A stretch of DNA of 64,000 nt from Runella sp. CRIBMP (GTDB lineage: Bacteria > Bacteroidota > Bacteroidia > Cytophagales > Spirosomataceae): positions 186,001-250,000 of the forward strand of contig NZ_JAAAKZ010000005.1 in the NCBI RefSeq assembly GCF_009905605.1, read 5' to 3'. This document shows, piece by piece, positions 44,364-52,953 of this stretch (position 1 is the first letter of the stretch; every line of letters begins with the position of its first letter). The translations under genes were made by a program, and so were the position numbers. The notes under the pieces are model-generated. The model searched no databases, was not told the origin of the DNA, and worked only from the letters and a program-made list of their open reading frames with translations.

Positions 44364-44392
44364 TTTCATTTGCAACAATGTTGCAAATGAAA
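44364..44392. promoter_or_regulatory. 29-bp perfect palindrome upstream of the flavoprotein gene
   Basis: TTTCATTTGCAACA, a single central A, then TGTTGCAAATGAAA: two 14-nt arms without mismatch. A TTG of the right arm falls near the -30 position of a -7-like TATTTTTA (44399-44406), so a bound repressor would cover the promoter. There is no following T-tract, so it is not a terminator. It begins 61 bp before the ATG at 44426. Confidence 0.6.
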
Positions 44393-44425
44393 GCAATCTA
44401 TTTTTATCATTAAAACGTTAACCAC

Positions 44426-45334
44426 ATGATTGAAACTAACCATTTCGATGTTATCGTCATTGGCGGCAGTTACGCGGGGCTTTCGGCCGGCATGGCTTTG
44501 GGGCGCTCATTACGCTCAGTATTGATTATTGACAGCGGAAAACCTTGTAATCAAACCGCTCCTCATTCGCATAATTTCATCACGCAAGATGGGGAACCGC
44601 CCGCCGCCATTGCGCAAAAAGCCAAAGACCAAGTACTAGTTTATCCCACCGTTCAGTTTGTGGCCGATACCGTACAAAGCGCCCAAAAAGAGGAGAATTT
44701 ATTCAGGATTAGGACCGGGACAAATGTAGAATTTACGGCTACGAAGCTATTATTTGCCACGGGTATTCGTGATTTAATCCCCGATTTGCCCGGTTTTGCC
44801 GATTGTTGGGGAATTTCCGTCATCCATTGCCCCTATTGCCACGGATACGAAGTACACGGCACTGCGCTGGGCATCCTTGGCAACGGAGAAGTGGGATTTG
44901 AATTTGCTAAATTAATCAGCCAATGGACACCCCACTTAACATTGTTTACCAACGGCCCGTCAACGCTGAACGCAGAACAAACCCAAAAACTCCAACAGCA
45001 TCATATCGCAATCATTGAGGAGGAACTTGACCACTTGGAGCATACCGCTGGAAAACTGGAGCAGGTCATTTTTAAAAATGGCACAAAACAGGCAGTTTCG
45101 GCGATTTTTGCGCGGGTTGCCTTCCAACAACACTGTGCTATTCCCCAAGACTTGGGCTGTGAGCTCACCGAAAACGGTTACCTCAAAATTGACCATTTTA
45201 ATCAAACTACCGTGGCGGGTGTGTATGCCGCAGGCGATAATACCTCTCCGATGAGAGCCGTGTCGGAGGCAACAGCGGCGGGCACGAAAGCAGGTGCATC
45301 TATCAATAAAGCGCTGATTCAAGAAAGTTTTTAG
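44426..45334 (+). CDS. Thioredoxin-reductase-like FAD/NAD(P) oxidoreductase
   Basis: 302 residues. The FAD loop is IGGSYAGLSAGMALGRS (12-28), a redox pair C135-P-Y-C138 sits in VIHCPYCHGYE, the NAD(P) loop is GILGNGEVGFEFA and the second FAD motif is GVYAAGDNTSP. The arrangement matches the thioredoxin reductase superfamily, in the subgroup that includes HcnB-like and dithiol-containing oxidoreductases, not classical TrxB (CATC). A 29-bp palindrome lies 33 nt ahead of the start, suggesting control by an unlinked regulator. Confidence 0.88.
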   Translation: MIETNHFDVIVIGGSYAGLSAGMALGRSLRSVLIIDSGKPCNQTAPHSHNFITQDGEPPAAIAQKAKDQVLVYPTVQFVADTVQSAQKEENLFRIRTGTNVEFTATKLLFATGIRDLIPDLPGFADCWGISVIHCPYCHGYEVHGTALGILGNGEVGFEFAKLISQWTPHLTLFTNGPSTLNAEQTQKLQQHHIAIIEEELDHLEHTAGKLEQVIFKNGTKQAVSAIFARVAFQQHCAIPQDLGCELTENGYLKIDHFNQTTVAGVYAAGDNTSPMRAVSEATAAGTKAGASINKALIQESF

Positions 45335-45457
45335 CGCAATTAATACGCTCCAAACTATTTTAAATGAACTGTTTGGGAGATTTTTGGGCAAAAAGGATGC
45401 CGTACATTCGGTTTGAGTAACCTATATTCGCATTACTAAAAATCAAATAAACAGTTT

Positions 45458-45742
45458 ATGGGACAAATCAAGCACAGTCAGACCGAAAAAGGCGGCTCAT
45501 TTTTTTACGAATTAGAAGGTAAATCACTGGCGGCCATGACGTACATACTGGCCGGCGAGCACAAAATCATCATTGACCACACCGAAGTTGACCCTTCGCT
45601 AAAGGGCCAAAGCATCGGCAAAAAATTACAGGCCGAGTTGGTAGATTATGTACGAAAAAATGGCATTAAAGTGATGCCATTGTGCCCCTTCGCCAACGCG
45701 ACGTTTAAGAAAACCCCTGAATGGCAGGATGTTCTTGCGTAA
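45458..45742 (+). CDS. GNAT-like N-acetyltransferase (YjdJ type)
   Basis: 94 residues, a short form of the GNAT fold. The acetyl-CoA loop is in DPSLKGQSIGKKLQAELV, and KVMPLCPFANATFKKTPEW with a catalytic-region Cys is typical of the COG2388 group, which acts on unknown small molecules. It lies 15 nt ahead of the pirin gene on the same strand, so the two form a small operon. Confidence 0.88.
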   Translation: MGQIKHSQTEKGGSFFYELEGKSLAAMTYILAGEHKIIIDHTEVDPSLKGQSIGKKLQAELVDYVRKNGIKVMPLCPFANATFKKTPEWQDVLA

Positions 45743-45757
45743 ACTCTCCCATCGACC

Positions 45758-46654
45758 ATGTCAAACATCAATGTTATCATCGAAGAACGTCCCGCCAATA
45801 TCGGGAACTTTTTAGTGGGTCGGTTACTTCCTTTTCGCGGAAAACGCATGGTTGGCCCCTTTATTTTCATTGACCACATGGGGCCTGCTCTCCTCAAAGA
45901 GCACCAAAATATTGACGTAGGCCCGCACCCACACATTGGTCTTTCAACCCTCACGTATCTGTTTGAAGGCAGCATTATGCACCGCGACACGTTGGGCACG
46001 GCTGTCGAAATATTCCCGAACCAGGTCAATTGGATGACCGCTGGCAAGGGCATCGTACATTCAGAACGAACGCCCGAGTACCTTAGGCACTCCGACAAAA
46101 GACTTCATGGGCTTCAGATTTGGGTGGCGCTGCCCAAAGAACTCGAAGATATGCCACCCGCTTTTTACCACGCCGAAGCCGACGAGATTCCCGCGTGGAA
46201 AACCGACGGAATTTCGTACAAACTCATTGCAGGTGAAGCATTTGGTCACAAATCGCCCGTACCCGTTTATAGCAAATTATTTCTTTTGGAAATCAAGAGT
46301 CCTACCACCCAGACCATTAGCATCGGCGATGACTTATTTGGCGAAGCGGGCCTTTATATTTTGGAAGGTAGCATTGAAAGTGACGGCAATACCTACGAGC
46401 CCAAACGCATTTTGGTCGCCCAAGATAGCCAACTCTGCCAATTTACCATCCATGCCAACACCACGATTTACCTCTTTGGTGGCGAGCCTTTTCCTGAAGA
46501 ACGTTTCATTTATTGGAATTTTGTGGCCACAAGTCAGGCAATCATCCAACAAGCCAAACAAGATTGGAAAGAAGACCGTTTTCCCCGCATCGAAGGCGAA
46601 ACCGATTTGGTGCCCCTACCGCCCGAAATTCCCAATGTCAAAATGAAAAGTTAA
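45758..46654 (+). CDS. Pirin family protein
   Basis: 298 residues of bicupin fold. The iron-binding motif region is GPHPHIGLSTLTYLFEGSIMHRD, with further conserved AGKGIVHSERTP; the C-terminal cupin ends DWKEDRFPRIEGETD. Some pirins are quercetin dioxygenases, others act as iron- or redox-linked regulators. It follows the GNAT gene by 15 nt. Confidence 0.94.
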   Translation: MSNINVIIEERPANIGNFLVGRLLPFRGKRMVGPFIFIDHMGPALLKEHQNIDVGPHPHIGLSTLTYLFEGSIMHRDTLGTAVEIFPNQVNWMTAGKGIVHSERTPEYLRHSDKRLHGLQIWVALPKELEDMPPAFYHAEADEIPAWKTDGISYKLIAGEAFGHKSPVPVYSKLFLLEIKSPTTQTISIGDDLFGEAGLYILEGSIESDGNTYEPKRILVAQDSQLCQFTIHANTTIYLFGGEPFPEERFIYWNFVATSQAIIQQAKQDWKEDRFPRIEGETDLVPLPPEIPNVKMKS

Positions 46655-46803
46655 GGGTTTAAGTGGCAAGAAAACGCCCCTTTTACATTTTTGCGGTTTC
46701 GCGGTTTATCATTTTTCAGTTACCAATAAATTATTCGATACCCACGTCCAAAACATGCATTTCCACGTATGTATTTGTAGTTCCAACCCCCTTTTTCAAC
46801 CGT

Positions 46804-48279
46804 ATGAAGCTCCGCTACTTATTGGCAGCGACCGTTGGTATTTTTTCCCAATCAGCTTGGACACAGTCTGGTAAGTCAGTTAGTCCGTACCATTATTACG
46901 TTGAAATCGGCGGCGGCGCCGCTACGTCTTCCCAAACACCCTTCTGGTTACGAACCAATCAATTCGGTTTCGTTCCGTTAGAAAGCTCTTTTGGAACCGC
47001 CCGGGTGGGTAGCTACCGCGAATACCGCGTCGATTCTACCCAAAAATCAACGTTTGACTGGGGATTCGGCGCGATGGGAGTGGCCAATTTTACGGTAAAC
47101 AGGCACAAAATCTGGACACCTGACCTGTTCTTAAAAGCAAAATGGGGCAAGTTTGAAATCTTTGCGGGCAACCGACGGGAAATTTTTGGACTCGGCGACA
47201 GTACCCTGACATCGGGTTTTGTGGCGTGGTCGGGCAATGCAATGACCTTTCCCAAAATTCAACTGCAAACCATTGACTTTATTCCCCTCAAATTTCTGAA
47301 AAGTATTTTAGCTTTTAAAGCAAGCTACGCCCATGCGTGGTTCACCGTGCCCTACATTCAGGGGGCTTATCTCCATCAAAAAACCTTTTACGCACGTTTT
47401 GGCAAACCCCACTGGGGGGTTCGGTTTTATGCAGGGCTCAACCACCAGGTCCAATGGGGCGGAAAAGCCGATTATCTAAAGGGGACGTTGTTGGCGCAAA
47501 ACGGGCAACTGCCATCTACGTTTCGGGATTATATTTCACTCATCACGGGCCGCTACCCAGACGACCTCATCAATGACCGTTACACCATTTTCGACGGCAG
47601 CAATCGCATTGGCAACCATTTGGGAAGCTATGATTTTGCTTTGGAATGGCGCAAAACTACCCATACTTTTTTGCTTTATCATCAACATATTTACGAAGAT
47701 GCATCGGGCTTGGCGTTTCAAAATTTCCCCGATGGGCTAACAGGCTTGAGCATTTCTCGACGCGGCAAAAAAAATCACAAGTCATTATCAATCAGCAAAC
47801 TAACCATTGAATACTTATCTACAACCAACCAAAGTGGAGCCATTTTTGACCCCACCGCTCAGTACCAAGGCACCGACAATTATTTTAACCACGGACAGTA
47901 CAAAGAGGGTTGGTCGTATCAGAATCAAACGCTTGGCAATCCATTTATTGCTCCCCTAACAACTTTAAAACCAGAAGTTCAGGAAAAGTTTAAAGGTTTC
48001 TTCTTCCCTAATAATCAGGTCAAAGTCTGGTATTTGGGGAGCGATTGGCACTTTGGCCACCGACTCAATATCACCACCCGCAGTTCGTTCAGCCGTAATT
48101 TTGGCTCTTTTTCCTATGCTTATTCTCCAGTTATACATCAGTTTTCACATTCACTTTCTGCCCAAATCATCCTTCCAATAATCACTGGGTTCACTTTTAG
48201 TGCTTCCGCCGCCCTCGACCACGGCACCCTATTTCCTGAAGCTTTCGGGGGATTCATTGGTGTAAAAAAACAGTGGTAA
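46804..48279 (+). CDS. Wzi-like capsule assembly outer-membrane protein
   Basis: 491 residues from the ATG at 46804, which starts a signal peptide (MKLRYLLAATVGIFSQSAW). A frame beginning at 46663 adds 47 residues without purpose. The N-terminal VEIGGGAATSSQTPFWLRTNQFG and the repeated beta strands with FEIFAGNRREIFGLGDS match the Wzi family, an 18-strand barrel that anchors capsule to the outer membrane. Here no capsule biosynthesis genes are adjacent; the next gene is a glycosidase. Confidence 0.88.
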   Translation: MKLRYLLAATVGIFSQSAWTQSGKSVSPYHYYVEIGGGAATSSQTPFWLRTNQFGFVPLESSFGTARVGSYREYRVDSTQKSTFDWGFGAMGVANFTVNRHKIWTPDLFLKAKWGKFEIFAGNRREIFGLGDSTLTSGFVAWSGNAMTFPKIQLQTIDFIPLKFLKSILAFKASYAHAWFTVPYIQGAYLHQKTFYARFGKPHWGVRFYAGLNHQVQWGGKADYLKGTLLAQNGQLPSTFRDYISLITGRYPDDLINDRYTIFDGSNRIGNHLGSYDFALEWRKTTHTFLLYHQHIYEDASGLAFQNFPDGLTGLSISRRGKKNHKSLSISKLTIEYLSTTNQSGAIFDPTAQYQGTDNYFNHGQYKEGWSYQNQTLGNPFIAPLTTLKPEVQEKFKGFFFPNNQVKVWYLGSDWHFGHRLNITTRSSFSRNFGSFSYAYSPVIHQFSHSLSAQIILPIITGFTFSASAALDHGTLFPEAFGGFIGVKKQW

Positions 48280-48420
48280 TCTTCAACTCAAGCGGTATAT
48301 AGCTCCAAAAAACTTCTTTCATTTTCACGAATGCGTTTTCTGAACGTACTTTATGAATTGCTTACCTTATTTTTAATTTTTTTTACTTCACTACCTTAAA
48401 TTATTAATATTTTTTATTTT

Positions 48421-48428
48421 TACTTTTG
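48421..48428 (+). promoter_or_regulatory. -7 element of the multidomain glycosidase gene
   Basis: TACTTTTG is a perfect TAnnTTTG. The predicted transcript starts near 48434, beyond the in-frame GTG at 48428, so translation should begin at ATG 48476. No TTG at -33. Confidence 0.5.
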
Positions 48429-48475
48429 TGGTACATCATTTTATCCCGATTTTAACAAATCCCAACCCTCACACT

Positions 48476-50896
48476 ATGAATCTAAAATCATTCTTTTTAC
48501 TTGTATTCACTTTTGTAGGCACGGTGCTTCGAGCGCAGACGCCGGCTGTTTTGTTGGTCAAGGAAGAGTTTATTTTTGACAATCCGCCCGTTCCCTCCTG
48601 CCATGCCTCCAGCATTGTGCAAGTGGGCGACCAACATTTGATGGCAACTTGGTTTGGCGGTACTGCCGAAGGAAAACCCGACGTAACCATCTGGTTGTCA
48701 GAATACCAAAAAGGAAAATGGAGTCAACCTAAGCAAATGGCCGACGGTATCATCGATGCCAACAAGCGGTATCCCTGCTGGAATCCCGTTTTGTTCAAAA
48801 CACGCGAAGGAAAGCTAATGCTTTACTACAAAATAGGGCCTAACCCGCGCGAATGGTGGGGAATGGTGCGTTATTCTACCAACAACGGAAAAACGTGGTC
48901 GGCCCCCGAAAAGCTGCCCGATGGCATGTTGGGCCCGATAAAAAACAAACCTATTCAACTCGCTAACGGGGATATTTTGCACCCGACCAGCACCGAAAGT
49001 GTGACGGGAAATGTTTGGCATGTACATTTAGAAAAAACGGACAAAAACGGCAACAACTGGCAAAAAATTAGCATCGATAACGGCAATTTTGGTGCTATTC
49101 AGCCCAGTATTTTGACCTACCCTAACGGCAAAATGCAGATGCTTTGCCGCAGTCGTCAAAATGTGGTAGTAGAAACATGGTCGACCGACGGCGGCAAAAC
49201 GTGGAGCCCGGTCAGTGCAACTAGCCTGCCTAATCCGAACTCGGGCACCGATGCCGTAACCCTCAAAAACGGTACACAAATTTTGATCTATAACCCCCTC
49301 ATTCGCGGAAGTGACTGGGCAAAAGGGCGCAATAAACTGCGCGTAGCGGCCTCCAAAGACGGTATCAATTGGCAGGACATTTATTCGTTGGAAGACGAAG
49401 GCAAGGGCGAATTTAGCTACCCTGCCGTGATTCAAACCACCGACGGATTGGTGCATATTACGTACACCCACGAGCGCAAAAACGTAAAACACGTAGTGTT
49501 GAAAGTGCCCGATGTGTTGCCACCAAAACCCGTTGGGCCCACTCCTTCAAAAGCCCAAATGGGCTGGCACGAAATGGAGCAAAATGCATTTATTCACTTC
49601 ACTACCAACACGTTCACCGACTTGGAATGGGGCTACGGCGACGAGAAACCCTCTATTTTTAACCCTACCCAAACGGATGTAGACCAATGGATAAAAACCC
49701 TCAAAGACGCAGGCTTTAAGGGCGCTATCCTGACGGTCAAACACCACGATGGTTTCTGTCTGTTTCCTAGTCAATACACCGAACATTCCATCAAAAACAG
49801 TCCGTATAAAAACGGCAAAGGCGACATCGTTCGGGAAGTGGCCGATGCCTGCAAAAAACATGGCCTCAAATTCGGTATCTATTTGTCACCTTGGGACCGC
49901 AACCACCCCGAATACGGCAAACCAGGTTACGTGGAATATTACCGCAATCAGCTCAAAGAGCTATTTACCAATTACGGCCCTGCCTTTGAAATGTGGTTTG
50001 ATGGGGCCAACGGCGGCGACGGCTACTACGGCGGTGCCCGCGAAAAACGCCAAATCAAAGGCTCTACCTACTATGACTGGCCAAAAACGCTTGATCTGGT
50101 GCGCCAAATGGAGCCCAATGTCATTTTCTTTAGCGATGCTGGGCCAGGTGTACGTTGGGTGGGAAATGAGCGCGGCATAGCAGGCGAAACCAACTGGAAC
50201 AGCATTACGCCCGATACACTCTTTGCGGGCAAAGGCGGCATTGAAAAACTGTTGAATACCGGCTCAGAAGATGGCACCCAGTGGATTCCTGCCGAGGTCG
50301 ATGTATCGATTCGTCCGGGCTGGTTTTACCACGCCAAGGAAGATTCAAAAGTGCGTACCCCCGAAAATCTCTTTGATATTTACCTGACATCGGTAGGACG
50401 CGGGTCAACGCTGCTTCTAAATGTGCCACCCGATCGCCGGGGATTGATTCACGAAAATGACGTAAAAGCCCTGCAAGGCTGGCGCGCCATGATTGACCGC
50501 GAATTCAAAACCAATCTGGCGGCCAACGCCAAGACCAAAGCCAGCTCTTTCCGGGGCAATGCCGTTTATTATGCTTCTGCCAACCTCACCGATGGTAACA
50601 AAGACACCTACTGGACTACCAACGACGACGTCACTACTGGAAGCGTGGAGATTGATTTGGGCAAAACCCAAACGATAAAATACGTTACGTTAAAAGAGTA
50701 TATCGCCATGGGTCAGCGCGTTAAATCGTTTGAAATAGAAGCATGGCAAAACGGTGCATGGCAAAAAGTTGCCCAAGCCACCACCATTGGTTATAAGCGT
50801 ATATTAAAATTAACGCCCGTACAAACCAGTAAAATCCGGGTGAATATTACCGCTTCAAAAGCCTCTCCAGTGCTTTCTGCGGTTGAAGTTTATTAA
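48476..50896 (+). CDS. Three-domain secreted glycosidase: sialidase-like, GH29 fucosidase, discoidin
   Basis: 806 residues from the ATG at 48476, opening a signal peptide (MNLKSFFLLVFTFVGTVLRA). Residues about 20-355 form a six-bladed sialidase-like propeller with Asp-box variants STNNGKTW, STDGGKTW and SKDGINW. Residues about 370-665 are alpha-L-fucosidase (GH29): HHDGFCLFPSQYTEHS and the nucleophile region FEMWFDGANGGDGYYG. Residues 680-806 are an F5/8C (discoidin) carbohydrate-binding domain. It probably trims fucosylated glycans. The first module may be catalytic on another linkage. Confidence 0.88.
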   Translation: MNLKSFFLLVFTFVGTVLRAQTPAVLLVKEEFIFDNPPVPSCHASSIVQVGDQHLMATWFGGTAEGKPDVTIWLSEYQKGKWSQPKQMADGIIDANKRYPCWNPVLFKTREGKLMLYYKIGPNPREWWGMVRYSTNNGKTWSAPEKLPDGMLGPIKNKPIQLANGDILHPTSTESVTGNVWHVHLEKTDKNGNNWQKISIDNGNFGAIQPSILTYPNGKMQMLCRSRQNVVVETWSTDGGKTWSPVSATSLPNPNSGTDAVTLKNGTQILIYNPLIRGSDWAKGRNKLRVAASKDGINWQDIYSLEDEGKGEFSYPAVIQTTDGLVHITYTHERKNVKHVVLKVPDVLPPKPVGPTPSKAQMGWHEMEQNAFIHFTTNTFTDLEWGYGDEKPSIFNPTQTDVDQWIKTLKDAGFKGAILTVKHHDGFCLFPSQYTEHSIKNSPYKNGKGDIVREVADACKKHGLKFGIYLSPWDRNHPEYGKPGYVEYYRNQLKELFTNYGPAFEMWFDGANGGDGYYGGAREKRQIKGSTYYDWPKTLDLVRQMEPNVIFFSDAGPGVRWVGNERGIAGETNWNSITPDTLFAGKGGIEKLLNTGSEDGTQWIPAEVDVSIRPGWFYHAKEDSKVRTPENLFDIYLTSVGRGSTLLLNVPPDRRGLIHENDVKALQGWRAMIDREFKTNLAANAKTKASSFRGNAVYYASANLTDGNKDTYWTTNDDVTTGSVEIDLGKTQTIKYVTLKEYIAMGQRVKSFEIEAWQNGAWQKVAQATTIGYKRILKLTPVQTSKIRVNITASKASPVLSAVEVY

Positions 50897-50906
50897 CAAA
50901 ATCTGC

Positions 50907-50956
50907 TTTTTATGGCTGTTACGATGAAAAAAAACAAATCGTAACAGCCATAAAAA
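50907..50956. repeat. 19-bp perfect inverted repeat
   Basis: Left arm 50907-50925 and right arm 50938-50956, with a 12-nt A-rich loop, begin 10 nt after the glycosidase stop. The T-run precedes the left arm and the A-run follows the right arm, opposite to a classical terminator tail, so its role could be RNA 3'-end protection or another function. Confidence 0.6.
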
Positions 50957-51170
50957 ACAAACAACGTTTCTTCTACTATCCATCGCCTATATCGGGCTAT
51001 TTATAAATCAAAAGGTTATTTTAACCTGCTATTCTCTTCAACTATTTATCATACATTCGCCCATTTATGCCATTGAGCGAGTCCAATGCTTAAAATCCAG
51101 GCGTAAATTTTCTACGTAGGTACGGTTGTCCAATAGGTATCTTACTAACACTATTTAACAACCTTGTATC

Positions 51171-52724
51171 ATGTTCCACGTCAAAAAACATCTACGTTTG
51201 TTTGCCGTTGCAGCCATTACGTCGCTGCTTGCGCTCAACTCTTGCACTGATCACCGCTTACCGCCGTCGCCTCAGACACTGCCAGATGTTTCGTTTTATG
51301 CCCTTAACGACAACAACCAATTGATGTTTATCAATGTACGGGCCACGAGTACTCCCACCTCAACGGTGACCATTTCGGGACTGCCAACGGGAGAAAAAAT
51401 ACGCGCCATTGATTTCCGCCCCGCTACGGGCCAGTTGTATGGCGTTGGTAGCGACAGCCGTTTGTACGTCATTAATCCTACGTCTGGCGCAGCCCGCATG
51501 GTAGGAATGAACCCTTTGAATCCAATGATCAATGGCACCATGATTGCTTTTGATTTTAATCCAACCGTAGACCGTATTCGCTTAGTAACCAACACGGGCC
51601 AAAATTTACGCCTCCACCCCGAAACAGGCGCTGTTGCCGTAGTAGATGGAGCTATCAATGGCGCACCTGGCGCGATGATTACTGGGGGAGCATACACCAA
51701 CAACAGAGCGGGCGTAACTAGTACGACACTATTCAATATCGACCCCGTCAATGACCGCCTCTACCGCCAAAATCCGCCTAACAATGGAACCTTGGAAGAA
51801 GTAGGTACCCTTGGTCTGGACATCACGGGAACCTCAGGATTTGACATTTCCCCCAACGGCGACGCCATCGCGGCCGTAACTGTCTTTGGGCAATCCGAAT
51901 TGAATCAGGTGAATCTGTCAACGGGCCGCCTCCAAAAGCTGGGCGACCTTCCAGCCAACATCATTGGTATCGCCATTCCAACGGAGCCTGTTGCCTACGC
52001 CATTGACGACGCCAACAACCTACTCATTTTCAACCCAATCGCTGCTTCCCCCGTCACTCCCACCACCAAAACCATTATGGGATTGCAAATGGGTGAGAGC
52101 ATCCTTGGCATTGATTTCCGTCCTTCCAACGGTCAGTTGTACGCGTTGGGCAGCACGAGCCGAATCTATACACTTACGGTCAATGCCGCCAATACCGCCA
52201 CCTATACCGCTACGGCTTTAGGGGCAGGGCCTTTCACGCCTGCTTTATCAGGAACAAGTTTTGGGTTTGATTTTAACCCCGTACCCGACTTGATTCGGGT
52301 AGTGAGCAATACACGGCAAAATTTGCGCGTAAGCCCCGTAACGGGCGCTATCAATAATGTAGACACGGAATTGAGCATCATGTCGGCCAACGTCAGCGCC
52401 GCCGCTTACACCAACAACTTTGCGGGCACCATGACCACCACCTTGTATGACATTGATACGCCTGCGGGAGGCAACGCCATGCTTTATACCCAAAATCCAC
52501 CCAATAACGGAACACTAAACTTGGTAGGCTCATTGGGCATCCAAGTGGAAAGTGCCAATGGTTTTGACATAGGCGGCGCCAGCAACACGGCTTATGCGTT
52601 GCTTCGTGCGGGAGGAACAACGGGCGTTTATTCCATTAACTTGACCACGGGAGCTGCAACCCTAGGCTCTACCCTACAAGGCAATCCAACCGTGCGCGCC
52701 ATGGCGGTAGGATTAGGTTTTTAA
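51171..52724 (+). CDS. DUF4394 lipoprotein with two tandem DUF4394 repeats
   Basis: 517 residues with a lipoprotein signal (LLALNSC, Cys26). The DUF4394 unit occurs twice (about 40-280 and 285-517). Matching motifs are IRAIDFRPATGQLYGVGSDS / ILGIDFRPSNGQLYALGSTS, then FDFNPTVDRIRLVTNTGQN / FDFNPVPDLIRVVSNTRQN, and YRQNPPNNGTLEEVGTLG / YTQNPPNNGTLNLVGSLG. The unit is a beta-propeller-like fold of unknown function, exposed on the cell surface or in the periplasm. A terminator follows. Confidence 0.9.
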   Translation: MFHVKKHLRLFAVAAITSLLALNSCTDHRLPPSPQTLPDVSFYALNDNNQLMFINVRATSTPTSTVTISGLPTGEKIRAIDFRPATGQLYGVGSDSRLYVINPTSGAARMVGMNPLNPMINGTMIAFDFNPTVDRIRLVTNTGQNLRLHPETGAVAVVDGAINGAPGAMITGGAYTNNRAGVTSTTLFNIDPVNDRLYRQNPPNNGTLEEVGTLGLDITGTSGFDISPNGDAIAAVTVFGQSELNQVNLSTGRLQKLGDLPANIIGIAIPTEPVAYAIDDANNLLIFNPIAASPVTPTTKTIMGLQMGESILGIDFRPSNGQLYALGSTSRIYTLTVNAANTATYTATALGAGPFTPALSGTSFGFDFNPVPDLIRVVSNTRQNLRVSPVTGAINNVDTELSIMSANVSAAAYTNNFAGTMTTTLYDIDTPAGGNAMLYTQNPPNNGTLNLVGSLGIQVESANGFDIGGASNTAYALLRAGGTTGVYSINLTTGAATLGSTLQGNPTVRAMAVGLGF

Positions 52725-52814
52725 CCCCACAATGGAGGGATTGTTTTCCGTCAAGTCTCTTGCAAGACAGCCTTTTTGGGAAAATAACATCAACGATTTA
52801 GAATTTGATTTGAT

Positions 52815-52844
52815 AAGGGCAGGCTTTAGGTCTGCCCTTTTTTT
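52815..52844 (+). terminator. Intrinsic terminator of the DUF4394 gene
   Basis: AAGGGCAG (52815-52822) pairs with CTGCCCTT (52832-52839) over a 9-nt loop and is followed by a run of seven T ending at 52844. Confidence 0.85.
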
Positions 52845-52894
52845 GCGGGGTTTTCTCCACCCAAAATGTAACATCACAACCTGCAATAAATTCT

Positions 52895-52902
52895 TACTTT
52901 TG
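52895..52902 (+). promoter_or_regulatory. -7 element of the first GT-C-like gene
   Basis: TACTTTTG is a perfect -7 match and lies 51 nt before the ATG at 52954. It supports this start over an in-frame ATG at 52732, which would lie ahead of the preceding terminator. Confidence 0.45.
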
Positions 52903-52953
52903 TGGCTAATTGTTGAATACGCACTGTTTTTGTCTGCTACAGTCCCTTTATCT

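Noticed and set aside
44364-44392. Palindrome as a terminator of the YdcF-like gene
   Set aside because: No T-tract and a single-base centre; a hairpin of this form is less likely than a protein-binding site.
46107-46646. 179-codon frame inside the pirin gene
   Set aside because: Same strand, shifted frame of a certain gene; the product is Ser/Pro/Lys-rich and resembles no protein.
52732-52953. 74-residue N-terminal extension of GT-C paralog 1
   Set aside because: It lies ahead of the terminator and the -7 element, and paralog 2 has no counterpart.
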